64,000 bases of DNA from Phycisphaerales bacterium (GCA_016710275.1 JADJXS010000001.1:2046001-2110000), one strand, 5' to 3'. Shown: positions 36,448 to 45,554, counted from the stretch's first letter. Translations and numbers: made by a program. The notes: generated from the sequence alone by a model not told the origin.

Positions 36448-38592
36448 ATGGCCGGTCCGCAGCCCAGCGATTATCGGGACCGCATTCGGCTCGCCTTCAA
36501 CCCGCGGATCGCGCTGTTGGGGGTGATTGCCGCGGCATTCGCGCTTCCGCTCCTACTGTTCAACGATCTTCGCCAGCCGCGAACCGGCCGGACCAGTCAA
36601 TCCGGCCGCGCAGTGCCCGATTCCCAAGTGTCCGAACTCGGGGCGACCGCGCAGGACTTGAGCGGGCGCGCGCTGGAACACGGTGAACAGGATTTGGAAT
36701 CCGACAGCGTCGGCGATGAGGTCGTTCACGCCGATGGCGGAGAATCCGCGCGACCGTGGCAAAGCGGGAACGAAAGTGCGACGGAAGATGTGACCGTTGT
36801 CGGACGCGCTTCTGATCCGTTCGGCCCGCGCTGGGATGCGCCGACTGCATCGGATTCACCGGGCGTTGAGGAAGCGATGCCGGCCCCGGAGCGGCCGGAG
36901 GACGCTCGGCCGGCGCGAACCGGCGACCCGCCGGAGGATCGTCGGCGCTCCGAGGGCGTGCGACGCTATGGCGGCACAACCGGCACCGAGAACGCGGTCG
37001 AAGCGGGGCTGCGGTGGCTGTCGCAGCATCAGGCGCCCGACGGCACCTGGGATCGTGCGCACTTCGATCGCGCCTGTCCGCAGGGGGACAAATGCGGCGG
37101 GGCGGCGATTCGGCGCATGGAGCATGCGCTGCATGCCGGCACGACCGGCCTGGCGCTGCTGGCGTTCGTGGGCGCCGGCTATTCGGATCGACAGGGGCCT
37201 TACCAGAAACAGGTCGCCCTGGCGGTGGATGCACTGCTGAAGCTCCAGCGGCCTGACGGCGGATTCTCTCCGCATCCGGGCATGGCGGGCTACAACAACT
37301 CGGTCGCGACGTTCGCGTTGGCGGAGTATTACGCGCTGACGCGCGAGCCGCGCGTGCGCGAGCCGCTCATGCGCGCGACGGCGTGGCTGTCGCGCACGCA
37401 GCAGCCGCTGGGCGGGTGGGACTACCTCCCGACGTCGGAGAGCGGTCGGAACGACACGTCGATCACGGCGTGGGCGGTGCAGGCGCTGCGCGCGGCGGCC
37501 GGAGCGGGAATCCCGGTGGACGGGGAGACGTTCGTCCGGGCGGCGTTGCACTTCGCGCGCGCGACCGAAAGCGACGGGCGCGTGTGGTACGCGGATGCCG
37601 GGGTCGGCTTTGAGCTGGACGCCGGATTGCAGGCGCAATATCGCCACGGGCCGGCAATGGCCGCGGCCGGATTGACGTGCGCCCCGCTGCTGGGGATTCG
37701 GCTCGACGCGCCGATTGTGAAGCGTCAGCAGGCGCTGCTGCTGGCCGACCCGCCGTCGCAATCGCTGGCTCGCGGGCGCGATCGGACGCAGTTGCACACC
37801 GAGTATTACTGGTATTACGGCACCATCGCGATGTTCCAGGCCGGCGGGGAGGAGTGGACGCGCTGGAACAGCCGCTTGCGCGATGCACTGCTTCCGCTTC
37901 AGGAACGACCGCGTTCGGCGCGCGGCAATCCGCGGCACGTTTACGGAAGCTGGCAGCCGTACGGGCAGGGGTGGGGGCGCTGGGGGCGGATGGGCGGGCG
38001 CGTCTATACGACCGCAATATGCACGCTGACGCTCGAGATTTACTACCGGCACACGCCGGCGTTTCTGGACGAGGCGTGCGTGGTGCGGGCGGATGACTGG
38101 GGCGGATTCCTGAAATCGGCCGATGCGCGCGAGCGCCTGCTGGCAGTGCGGGTGTTGCGAGACAGCCGCTTCGAGATCGGCGAGAACGTGCTGATCGAAT
38201 TGCTCTCTGACGCCGATGGGCGGGTCGCGACGGCGGCGGCAGCCGGCCTGGCCGCGATTGATTCGCCGATGGGCGCAGAGGTGATTGCAAAGGCTCGCAA
38301 CGGCGGCTCTGCATGGGATCGATCCGCGGCGGATGATGCCCAGCGGCGGATTGATGCACTGGCCCGGCTGGCGCGGGCTGAGGGGCGCGTGCGGCTGTTC
38401 GAGCCGGAGCGCGGGCTGGGGACTGCTTCATTGCCGCGGGCGCATGCGGGGATGATCCTGAGCGTGCGGCGCGGCGGCGCAGCGGTCGGGCGGGTGCGCG
38501 TGATTGAGCGATTCAGCAATCGCGACGTGGTGGTGATCGCACAGGTCGATGGAGAGGCGCCAGCGGCGGAGGATCGGCTGGTGCAGGAATGA
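36448..38592 (+). CDS. Alpha-toroid (prenyltransferase/cyclase-like) protein
   Basis: After a transmembrane helix at about 22-40 (ALLGVIAAAFALPLLLF) and a polar linker, a squalene-cyclase-like toroid spans about 180-530: AGLRWLSQHQAPDGTWD, ALLKLQRPDGGFSP, ATAWLSRTQQPLGGWDY and TTAICTLTLEIYYR repeats of the QW type. The cyclase DxDD motif is not seen, so catalysis is unlikely. A HEAT-like part follows (SADARERLLAVRVLRDSRFE) and a beta-rich C-end. Many planctomycete genomes hold such anchored toroid proteins of unknown role. The 714 aa length and ATG start at 36448 are uncertain only in detail. Confidence 0.7.
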   Translation: MAGPQPSDYRDRIRLAFNPRIALLGVIAAAFALPLLLFNDLRQPRTGRTSQSGRAVPDSQVSELGATAQDLSGRALEHGEQDLESDSVGDEVVHADGGESARPWQSGNESATEDVTVVGRASDPFGPRWDAPTASDSPGVEEAMPAPERPEDARPARTGDPPEDRRRSEGVRRYGGTTGTENAVEAGLRWLSQHQAPDGTWDRAHFDRACPQGDKCGGAAIRRMEHALHAGTTGLALLAFVGAGYSDRQGPYQKQVALAVDALLKLQRPDGGFSPHPGMAGYNNSVATFALAEYYALTREPRVREPLMRATAWLSRTQQPLGGWDYLPTSESGRNDTSITAWAVQALRAAAGAGIPVDGETFVRAALHFARATESDGRVWYADAGVGFELDAGLQAQYRHGPAMAAAGLTCAPLLGIRLDAPIVKRQQALLLADPPSQSLARGRDRTQLHTEYYWYYGTIAMFQAGGEEWTRWNSRLRDALLPLQERPRSARGNPRHVYGSWQPYGQGWGRWGRMGGRVYTTAICTLTLEIYYRHTPAFLDEACVVRADDWGGFLKSADARERLLAVRVLRDSRFEIGENVLIELLSDADGRVATAAAAGLAAIDSPMGAEVIAKARNGGSAWDRSAADDAQRRIDALARLARAEGRVRLFEPERGLGTASLPRAHAGMILSVRRGGAAVGRVRVIERFSNRDVVVIAQVDGEAPAAEDRLVQE

Positions 38593-38979
38593 CGCCGCGG
38601 AGTGGCGGTGGGGTCTGTTCGGGCGGACGCAATGGGGCGCACTCGCTGTCGGGGGTCGTCGTGGGCTGACGGGGCGCAGAGCATGCCGACGCAAAGGCCG
38701 TCGGCATGGAATCGGGCATGTGGCATCGGGCATATGGTATCGGGCATGTGGCATCGGGCTTCTGCCCGATGCACTGCACCGCCCGGAAGGGCGGTGCCAC
38801 GGCGCGATGCATGCTTACGCGGAGTACCGCGAAAGCATGCCACCAGCCGCGAAAGCATGCCACCAGCCACCAACCACCTGGCACCAGCCCTTGCACCCAG
38901 CGCAGACAAAAGTCATCCAACGCAGGCAAAAGTCATCTAACGCAGGCAAAAGCCGGAATCGGGCCTGTTTGCGAGCGCC
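38593..38979. repeat. 387-bp intergenic mosaic of palindromes and tandem repeats
   Basis: The gap holds CATGCCGACGCAAAG/CGTCGGCATG (38,680-38,708), three 14-bp units GGGCATGTGGCATC or GGGCATATGGTATC (38714-38755), a perfect nine-pair hairpin GCACCGCCC-GGAA-GGGCGGTGC (38776-38797), REP-like copy 5, a partial second right arm at about 38845-38866, and two and a half 20-bp units CGCAGGCAAAAGTCATCYAA (38901-38956). The modules match those at 10.0-10.6 kb. No gene is present. Confidence 0.75.
38809..38840. repeat. REP-like palindrome, copy 5
   Basis: Same 32 bases as copies 3 and 4: GCATGCTT-a-CGCGG-AGTA-CCGCG-a-AAGCATGC, followed by CCACC. It lies in the intergenic block between two unrelated genes. 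Confidence 0.75.
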
Positions 38980-40401
38980 TTATTTCTTCGGCGCGGTGAC
39001 CTCGTCAATGATGCGCTGAAGAATCGGCACTTTCGCACCGTCCAGGCGCCAGCGCGGAATCGGCTTTTGATTTACGAACACCCACGGCACGCCGGTCAAT
39101 CCCATCCGAACCGCCGCGTCAATGTCCTCTTCGATCGCCGCACGGACCGAATCGGCATTCATCTGCTCAGCATGAGCCTCGGGATTCAGGCCGCACGCAA
39201 CAGCCGCCTGCTTCCAAAGCTCTGCCGAAAAATTCTCCTGGTTGGCCAGCAGAAAATCATGCATGGCCCAATACGTCGTGACGCCGCCCAATTGACCGGC
39301 GGCCTCCGCCGCCCGTGCCGCATCACAGCCGAAGCGCGTATTGCCGTTGGGGTTCTTCACCTGCTTGTTGCATGCGCCGTTGAACGGGAAGTGGCGGAAA
39401 TGAAGCCGGATGTTCCGCTTGTCCGCCGTGTACGCCCGCAGCGACTGCCACAACTCGCGGGTGTGCTGCTGCTGAAAATCGCCGAACACGACGACCGTCG
39501 CAGTCGCGTCCGCGGGGCCGAGGCTCCAGTCGCTGCCATCCGGGACGATCGGCGCGACGCGCGCCTGCCGCCAGTCGTCGACGTACTTGTCCGATGCGGG
39601 CGGCGGCGAATCCGCCTCCGGCCCCGTCGCCGGCGGATTGAGCTTGACGACCTCCTCCACCGCGCGGGTCAGCGCCTGTCCGACCGTCGTCACCCCTTTG
39701 ATCTCGACGCCGTTGACGAACGCCATCGGCGTGTAGTGCAGCCCCAGCGCGATCGCGGCGTTGACGTCGGCCTTCACGAGTTCGAGTGCCTGCGGGCCTT
39801 GCATCGCGCTCTTGAAGGCCTGCCAATCCCAGCCGAAGGCCTTGACCTGCGCCTCGATCTGCGGATCGGTGAATGCACCGCTCACCGAAAACAGCCACTC
39901 GTGCATGCGCCAGAAGCCGTCGACGCCGTGCAGGATCGCCGCGGCCTCCGCGGCGCGGGCTGCCCAGCAGCCGTTGGGGTGCATGTTCGGCGCGCCGGGG
40001 TTGCAGTCCGGGCACATCGGGAAGTGCCGGACCCACAGCGCCACGTCGCTGCGCGACCGGGCCAGCTTCATTGCCTCAGCCTCGACCGATTTGCACAGCG
40101 GGCACTGGTAGCCCGTGAACAGCACAATCCGCACGACCGCCTTCTCCGGGCCGAGGCGGTAGCGGCCGGAGAATCCGCCGCTGCGCGCGACCGGTGCGGA
40201 AGGAGCACCCGTCGCGGCTTGTCCGCTCGGCGCGCTCGCGCCGCCGGTGGCAGCAGGAGCGCCGGCGGGCGATTGCGCCGGTGTTGCGGAATTCTCGCCG
40301 GGCTTCGGTGCATCCTGCGCCACCGCATCGCGCGGCGTCAGCGGAGCAAGGCATGCGAGCATCGCGAGGAAGAGAGCGGCGGTCGGCGCAAAACGGGGCA
40401 T
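38980..40401 (-). CDS. Protein with two DsbA-like domains, second lacking CxxC
   Basis: A signal peptide (AALFLAMLACLAPL) and a Pro/Ala-rich linker lead into two DsbA-like domains. The first, at about 80-270, has LFTGYQCPLCKSVE and a cis-Pro stretch HYTPMAFVNGVEIKG. The second, at about 290-470, has the same fold (HFRHFPFNGACN, then LTGVPWVFVNQKP), but its active site reads GDFQQQHTRELW, with Gln-Gln-Gln-His in place of CxxC. The first domain should do redox chemistry; the second is probably structural or a binder. The VKOR gene lies 70 bases upstream on the same strand and would be its oxidant. Length 473 aa. Confidence 0.82.
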   Translation of the reverse strand: MPRFAPTAALFLAMLACLAPLTPRDAVAQDAPKPGENSATPAQSPAGAPAATGGASAPSGQAATGAPSAPVARSGGFSGRYRLGPEKAVVRIVLFTGYQCPLCKSVEAEAMKLARSRSDVALWVRHFPMCPDCNPGAPNMHPNGCWAARAAEAAAILHGVDGFWRMHEWLFSVSGAFTDPQIEAQVKAFGWDWQAFKSAMQGPQALELVKADVNAAIALGLHYTPMAFVNGVEIKGVTTVGQALTRAVEEVVKLNPPATGPEADSPPPASDKYVDDWRQARVAPIVPDGSDWSLGPADATATVVVFGDFQQQHTRELWQSLRAYTADKRNIRLHFRHFPFNGACNKQVKNPNGNTRFGCDAARAAEAAGQLGGVTTYWAMHDFLLANQENFSAELWKQAAVACGLNPEAHAEQMNADSVRAAIEEDIDAAVRMGLTGVPWVFVNQKPIPRWRLDGAKVPILQRIIDEVTAPKK

Positions 40402-40471
40402 CGGTTCTGATCTCCAGCAAGAGCGGGTTGCAGCTGCGCGCGACGGATCGCGCGGCGCTTGCAGCCGGGAT

Positions 40472-41401
40472 TCACGGATTCTGGCCGGTGAATATGGTGG
40501 ATTGCAAGTGCGATGAATCGTGAGGCCGGCTTAGCGACCGATCCGGATCAAGCGCTCCGCCGCCGGTCGGGTGACTGGGCGCGTGCTCAGGTGCAATGGT
40601 CGGTACGTCGACGGGGTCGCCAATCGGCACGCTGCCGCTCAGGTCAATCGGCACGCTTCCGGGATCGCCAATCGGCACGCTTCCGGGATCGCCGATCGGC
40701 GTGCTTCCTCCGTCCCCGGGGGAGTCGGAGAGATGCGGCTCCTGCCACGGCGTGTGCGCACCGGGGTTGCTGATGCGCTCGCGCAGCCGATCCATCGACT
40801 CCTCAAATGCAGCTGTCTGTTCTCGCGTGAAGCGCCCTTGCGTCGTGGCTTCCACAACCGCCAGCGTCGCGGTCGCAACGGCAAAGCCGCCGATCGCCAG
40901 CGGAAGCGCCGCGCGCCCCCGCACGCGAACGGCCAGCAGTTCGACCATGGCGACCAGTGCGAGGTTGCTGGCGTGCACCACGACGCAGTACTTGCAGAGG
41001 TACCCGCCGTGAATCATGACCGCCAGCAACAGGATCGAACCGACGGCACCGATTCGCAGCAAAATGCGCAACGCGGTCGGCACGCCGCGCCGGCAGGCCA
41101 GCCACGCCGCCAGCAGCCCGCTGAATGCGGCGACGCCCGCGAACGAAGTCGGCCAGGTGGTGAAACCCAGCGGGATTTTTCCGAACGGACCGCCGGCCGC
41201 CTGGTCGCAGGCACTGCCCTTGCCGCAGCCGGGGACGGTGATCGCGTTGAGGTGCCCCAGCGCCATGGTCATCGACGAGGCGATGGCGGTCAGCAACAGC
41301 GCGATGCCGAGGATGAACACGACTGTTGATCGCGCCGACGGCCCCAGCGCCGCACCGGGCTTCACAGCGGCCGTCGTGATGTGCGGGGCGGCATCGGACA
41401 T
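40472..41401 (-). CDS. VKOR-family protein with repeat tail
   Basis: The VKOR fold has four to five helices. The loop Cys pair is in VPGCGKGSACDQA, WPTSF marks the conserved Ser region, and the active site is GGYLCKYCVVVHASN. After the last helix an extra tail of about 110 residues carries GDPGSVPIGDP repeats and a His/Asp end; the repeat is not part of the family. It sits just upstream of the two-domain DsbA-like gene, so the pair probably makes disulfides in the periplasm. At 309 aa it is longer than VKOR alone. It shares function with the fusion protein at 19325-20794. Confidence 0.82.
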   Translation of the reverse strand: MSDAAPHITTAAVKPGAALGPSARSTVVFILGIALLLTAIASSMTMALGHLNAITVPGCGKGSACDQAAGGPFGKIPLGFTTWPTSFAGVAAFSGLLAAWLACRRGVPTALRILLRIGAVGSILLLAVMIHGGYLCKYCVVVHASNLALVAMVELLAVRVRGRAALPLAIGGFAVATATLAVVEATTQGRFTREQTAAFEESMDRLRERISNPGAHTPWQEPHLSDSPGDGGSTPIGDPGSVPIGDPGSVPIDLSGSVPIGDPVDVPTIAPEHAPSHPTGGGALDPDRSLSRPHDSSHLQSTIFTGQNP

Positions 41402-41546
41402 TCGCGTTTGCTTTCATGTGTAGAACACGCGCTTGAAACGCGGGTGTTTCGAGCATACGGCATTCCCGCCGTTCTTCCTCGCAGCCGAGAGCGCGCTCGG
41501 TCGCTCGACCGCAGTGGCCGCCCGCATTATGCTCGGCGTCAATCAT

Positions 41547-42302
41547 ATGACGATTCAGGAGTTGCGAAAATTCGGGGTCGAGGTGGAAGAGCCGGCGCGA
41601 CAGCGGCTGGAGCGGTTCGTCCACGCGCTATTGGATGAGAATTCACGTTTGAACCTGACCGCCATTCGCACCCCCGAATCGGCCTGGGTGCTGCACGTCT
41701 GCGACAGCCTCGCACCGCTGACGCGGTTGGGAGGCCTTCGCCCTGGCTCGATTGTGGATGTGGGTACCGGCGGGGGCGCCCCAGGCATTCCGTTGGCCTG
41801 TGTCATGAGCGATTGGCGGGTGACGCTGGTGGACGGCACGTCCAAGAAAATCGCCGCTTGCAGGCGAATAGCGGCGTCCTGCGAGTTGCAAAACGTCGAG
41901 GCAATCGCCGGCCGGGCCGAGGAACTGGCCGGTGCTCACGACCTGCGTGAGCGGTTTGACATTGCGGTTGCGCGAGCCATCGGCCCGTTGAACAAGGTAC
42001 TCGAATACCTGGCCGGGTTCGTTGCGGTAGGGGGGGAATGCTGGGCGTTCAAGACGCCTGCAAGTGCCGAGGCCGAGCGGCCGGCCGCCGCCGCCTTGCT
42101 AGCTCCATTGGGGCTGCGCGAGGCCGGAAGCGTGGAATATGACCTCGGCGACCTGGGCGGCAAGCGCTGCGTTCTGGTGTTTCGCAAGGTCGCAAAATGT
42201 GCGTCGCGTTATCCTCGGCGGGGAGGAACCGCCGGGGGAGCGGTGCTTCGGCCGCGGGGGGTAGGCAGAATGAAGCGGGACGGCCGTGCGGATGTCGGCT
42301 AA
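41547..42302 (+). CDS. rsmG: 16S rRNA (guanine527-N7)-methyltransferase
   Basis: RsmG methylates G527 of 16S rRNA with S-adenosylmethionine. The N-terminal helix and NSRLNLTAIRTPE are typical. The SAM loop SIVDVGTGGGAPGIPLA follows at about 70-86, then VTLVDGTSKKIAACR and FDIAVARAIGPL. I start at ATG 41547; an in-frame ATG at 41529 adds six residues. A tail of about 35 residues after KRCVLVFRKV is Arg/Gly-rich and not in the family. The gene comes just before the secretion cluster but is probably separate, with a stem-loop in between. Confidence 0.88.
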   Translation: MTIQELRKFGVEVEEPARQRLERFVHALLDENSRLNLTAIRTPESAWVLHVCDSLAPLTRLGGLRPGSIVDVGTGGGAPGIPLACVMSDWRVTLVDGTSKKIAACRRIAASCELQNVEAIAGRAEELAGAHDLRERFDIAVARAIGPLNKVLEYLAGFVAVGGECWAFKTPASAEAERPAAAALLAPLGLREAGSVEYDLGDLGGKRCVLVFRKVAKCASRYPRRGGTAGGAVLRPRGVGRMKRDGRADVG

Positions 42303-42384
42303 CATTCGACTGAGGGCTTGGTTATCGGGAGCGATCGCGCAGAATGGCTGCGACCGACCCGGGGGTTGATCGGTATAACCCGGG

Positions 42385-42413
42385 CGACCGCCCTTTTTGG
42401 ATAACGGCGGTCG
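42385..42413. other. Stem-loop between rsmG and gspG
   Basis: CGACCGCC and GGCGGTCG pair perfectly over eight bases with a 13-base loop that contains TTTTT. No U-tract follows, so it may be a weak terminator for rsmG or an attenuator before the secretion genes. Confidence 0.35.
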
Positions 42414-42504
42414 GGTTCGAGGTTTGACTGGGATCGTGAAAACCGGGCGACGACCGGACGTCGCTCGAGGATTTCCAAACGAGATCGGATTGATGGAGAG
42501 AACG

Positions 42505-42951
42505 ATGAATCGGAATCGGGTTCGCGGGCGTCGGCGTCGCGGTTTCACGCTGTTCGAAGTGCTGATGGTGATCGTGATTCTGGGCGTGCTGGCGGCGGTC
42601 ATTGTGCCGAGTTTCATGAATACCGGTGAGCAGGCGAAGAAGGACCTCGCCGCCCAGCAGGTCAGCACGGCCCTGCGTACGCCGCTGGAGCTGTTCAAGA
42701 CACACACGGGGCGCTACCCCACTTCGGAAGAGGGGTTGAAGGTCCTCTTTGAGCGCCCTTCGGACGAGACGATCTCGCAGAAGTGGGCCGGCCCGTACCT
42801 CCAGAATGCGGACGTCAAAGACCCCTGGTCCCGCGCGCTGATCTACAACTCACCCGGCCAGTACAACCAGGGCAGTTATGACCTGTCCAGCCCCGGGCCG
42901 GATGGTCAGCCGGGCACCGATGACGACATCACGAACTGGAAGCGCGGCTGA
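42505..42951 (+). CDS. gspG: Type II secretion major pseudopilin GspG
   Basis: GspG is the main subunit of the type II secretion pseudopilus. The prepilin motif GFTLFEVLMVIVILGVLAA begins at residue 12, with Gly before the cut and Glu five residues after it. THTGRYPTSEEGLKVL and WAGPYLQNADVKDPW follow, then PGPDGQPGTDDDITNW, the calcium-site loop of GspG. I start at ATG 42505, ten bases after GGAGAG (148 aa). It is the first gene of a plus-strand run that reaches the window end. A prepilin peptidase is not in the window. Confidence 0.92.
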   Translation: MNRNRVRGRRRRGFTLFEVLMVIVILGVLAAVIVPSFMNTGEQAKKDLAAQQVSTALRTPLELFKTHTGRYPTSEEGLKVLFERPSDETISQKWAGPYLQNADVKDPWSRALIYNSPGQYNQGSYDLSSPGPDGQPGTDDDITNWKRG

Positions 42952-42980
42952 TCGGCTGACAGACGCGAAGGGGTCGAACC

Positions 42981-43637
42981 ATGCCCGCCGGCGCAACTCG
43001 AGCGGCGCGCCGCGGCGCGTTCACGCTGATGGAAGTGCTGCTGGTCGTGGCGCTGCTGTCGATCCTGGCCGTGTTTGCCTGGCCCGATTTCTCGCAGGCG
43101 CGGCGCAGCGAACAGGTGGACGAGTTCACGGTTCGGGCGCGGGCGCTGATGGCGATGTGCCGCGCCCAGTCGATGAACGAATCCCGCCGCTACCGCGTGG
43201 TCTTCGCCCTGGATGGAACGCTGGCCGTGTACCGGCAGCGCGACCCGCTGCGAGCGCCGGAAGTGTTCGTCCGAGTCGAGGATGACTGGGCGGAAATTCC
43301 GGCCGCGCTGGAGGATGTGTGGATCGAGGCGGTGATGCGCCTGCCGGAAGGCCCGCCGCCGATCCGGATTGACAGCGAGTCGATCCAGTTCACGGAATTC
43401 ACCGATGAGCCGACGGCGGTCGATTCGCTTGATGAGCCGGTGTTCGTTGAGTTCGCACCGGACGGTACGTCGGAGTCGGTTCGCTGGGTCATTCGCGACG
43501 TGCTGGGTCGCGGGCGGCGTCTGACTTTTGACGGCCGGCTGGGGCGGATCGAATTTCTCGACGTGGATCGGATCGACGCGAGCGCCGCCCGGCGGCCGAA
43601 GTCAGAAGCGGCCTTGCCTGCGGCCTACGGAGAGTAG
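42981..43637 (+). CDS. gspH: Type II secretion minor pseudopilin, GspH-like
   Basis: The prepilin motif GAFTLMEVLLVVALLSILAVF is at residues 12-32. The rest is beta-rich with RARALMAMCRAQSMNESRRYRVVF, the GspH-like helix and strand start. The 218 aa length is a little longer than usual. It lies 29 bases after gspG and two bases before gspI, so they are co-transcribed. Sequence similarity by eye is limited to the N-terminus; the name rests on gene order and motif. Confidence 0.8.
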   Translation: MPAGATRAARRGAFTLMEVLLVVALLSILAVFAWPDFSQARRSEQVDEFTVRARALMAMCRAQSMNESRRYRVVFALDGTLAVYRQRDPLRAPEVFVRVEDDWAEIPAALEDVWIEAVMRLPEGPPPIRIDSESIQFTEFTDEPTAVDSLDEPVFVEFAPDGTSESVRWVIRDVLGRGRRLTFDGRLGRIEFLDVDRIDASAARRPKSEAALPAAYGE

Positions 43638-43639
43638 CG

Positions 43640-44674
43640 ATGCGCGGTGTTGTGCAGGGTGGTTGCAGCGGCCGCCGATCGCGTCGGCGCGCGGCGCTGC
43701 TGCTCGAGGTGGTCGTAGCGCTCACGATCGTGGTGGCGGCGCTGGGGCTGCTGGGCGGGCAGATTGCCGGCGGGTTGAAGCTGGTGCAGGACGCCGAGGT
43801 GCAGACCCGCGCCGGCGAAATGGGGGATCGGCTGCTGGCGCTGCTCGAACTCGACCAGGAGCTGCAGAAGCGCATCTTCGTTGACAACGACATGGACGGG
43901 GAATTCGGCGAGGAGTACCCGGGCTGGTTTTGGCAGATTCAGTTGGAGCCGGCCGCGACCGAGGGGTTGGGAATCGTGACGCTCTCGGTGCTGTTCGACG
44001 AGAAGCGCGGGGAGGACATCGGCGAAGGGCGGGTGGTGCGCCGGCTGCACATGCTCAAGGCCGACCCGGGGCGGATCAACTTCGAGAGCGACTTCGGCGT
44101 GCCGCTGGAACAGATCCAGACCGTGACGCAGGGAGCATTGATCCCGGGCTTCGATCCGACGGCGTTCGATCCGCAGGCGTTGCTCTCGTTGCCGCCGGAG
44201 CAGTTGCTGGGCCTCATCATGCAATTGATGCCGCTCTTGCAGCAGCTTCCAGGGGGGGCGGGAATCCTGTCGCAATTCGGCGCGGGAGGCGAGGGAGGCC
44301 CGGCGTCCCCGGAGCAATTCCGTGAGATGTTGCAGGGCGTCGCTGCGGGCGGGGCGATACCGGCGCTGCCGGGCGCGGCGCCGCGCGCACCGGCCGGCTC
44401 GCGCGACAGCGGCGGCAATCGTGACTCGGCGGCGGGCGACCTGGCTCCGGATGTCGTTTCGCCGCAGCCGCTGACGCCCGCTGCGCCGACGGTTCGGCCG
44501 GGCAATCGCGGCGGCGCTCCGCGCGGCGGGGCGATGCCGGGCGGCGCGGGTGGGGCAGGGAATCGCGGCGGCGGCGGCAGCCGCGGAACGACGATTCAAA
44601 CCGGCGGCGGCGGAGAGCCGCGCTACACCCTCGAAGACCTGATTCGCATGCGGGATGGGCAGCGGCCCAACTGA
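43640..44674 (+). CDS. gspI: Type II secretion minor pseudopilin, GspI-like, long tail
   Basis: The prepilin-like segment AALLLEVVVALTIVVAALGLL begins at about residue 18 with the Glu kept, and a short globular part follows (LVQDAEVQTRAGEMGDRLLAL). GspI is usually about 125 aa; here 344 aa. The extra C-terminal half is Leu/Gln-, then Gly/Pro/Ala-rich (GGAPRGGAMPGGAGG), probably disordered. Only two bases separate it from gspH. The Phe before Thr-Leu in usual motifs is replaced by Ala-Leu, so cleavage should be checked. Confidence 0.72.
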   Translation: MRGVVQGGCSGRRSRRRAALLLEVVVALTIVVAALGLLGGQIAGGLKLVQDAEVQTRAGEMGDRLLALLELDQELQKRIFVDNDMDGEFGEEYPGWFWQIQLEPAATEGLGIVTLSVLFDEKRGEDIGEGRVVRRLHMLKADPGRINFESDFGVPLEQIQTVTQGALIPGFDPTAFDPQALLSLPPEQLLGLIMQLMPLLQQLPGGAGILSQFGAGGEGGPASPEQFREMLQGVAAGGAIPALPGAAPRAPAGSRDSGGNRDSAAGDLAPDVVSPQPLTPAAPTVRPGNRGGAPRGGAMPGGAGGAGNRGGGGSRGTTIQTGGGGEPRYTLEDLIRMRDGQRPN

Positions 44675-44687
44675 CACGAGGGCGCGG

Positions 44688-45554
44688 ATGGCTCAGCACT
44701 CGATTCAGTTTGGGCATTTGCAGACGCGATTGGGGCGGCGCGCGGCGCGGGCGGTGACGCGAGCGCGGGGCTTCACGCTGTTCGAGGTGGTGCTGGCGGT
44801 GGCGCTGGTGGGGATGCTGTTTGCCGCCGTGCTCTCATTCTTCTGGCAGGCCGCCGATGCGCGGAAGCAGGCGGTCCTGCTCTCGGATCGCACCGCGTTG
44901 GCGCGTTTCGTGCTTGATGGACTCGCGGCCGAGCTGCGCGGCGTGCCGGGGATGGAGCAGATCGGCTTTCCCACGGAGACGCGGCTAACCGGCTCGCGTC
45001 GCGACATCACCTTTCTGACGACCGCCATGCCGGATCGCGAGCAGTTTCGTTTTCTCAAGGGATCGGAGACCGCCACGCGGGCGCGGCACGACCTGCGCAT
45101 GATCAGCTATGCGTTGTGGGTGGATCCCAATCAGACGAAGGAGAGCGGCGACCCGATGATCGGCGGGATCACGCGGATCGAGCAGCGCACGCTGAATCAG
45201 CAGGTGGTGGAGGAGGACGATCCCAACCGCTTTCGGCAGGACTTGTGGGCGAAGGAGCTGGGCTACATTGAATTCCGCTATTTCGACGGCGTCGAGTGGG
45301 ATTCCAAGTGGGAGTTGACCGAGGGCAATGCCCTTCCGCAATTGGTCGAGATCACGGTCGGCTTTGAGGACATCACGGCGTTCGAGCTGGAGGACGGCGA
45401 CCTGCAGGAGCAGGAGCTGGCGCAGCCCAAGCCTTATCGTTCGGATCGATACAGCACGATCGTGAGAATGCCGGCGGCGGACCGGCTCTTCGGCAGCCGC
45501 GTGCAGCGCCTGGGGCAGCAGCTCAGCGAGCAGATGGGAGTGGGTGTGGAATGA
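44688..45554 (+). CDS. gspJ: Type II secretion minor pseudopilin, GspJ-like
   Basis: The motif RGFTLFEVVLAVALVGMLFAA begins at about residue 28, after a basic leader. GspJ-like stretches are the helix DRTALARFVLDGLAAELRG and the beta-rich body (YIEFRYFDGVEWDSKWEL). Length 288 aa. I start at ATG 44688, after gspI; an earlier GTG at 44655 overlaps gspI. Its TGA overlaps the ATG of gspK (ATGA at 45551-45554), so translation is coupled. Confidence 0.82.
   Translation: MAQHSIQFGHLQTRLGRRAARAVTRARGFTLFEVVLAVALVGMLFAAVLSFFWQAADARKQAVLLSDRTALARFVLDGLAAELRGVPGMEQIGFPTETRLTGSRRDITFLTTAMPDREQFRFLKGSETATRARHDLRMISYALWVDPNQTKESGDPMIGGITRIEQRTLNQQVVEEDDPNRFRQDLWAKELGYIEFRYFDGVEWDSKWELTEGNALPQLVEITVGFEDITAFELEDGDLQEQELAQPKPYRSDRYSTIVRMPAADRLFGSRVQRLGQQLSEQMGVGVE

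Noticed and set aside
36333..36686. Plus-strand GTG frame preceded by AAAGGAG
   Set aside because: The product is Arg/Gly/Pro-rich without features and overlaps the start of the toroid protein gene in another frame.
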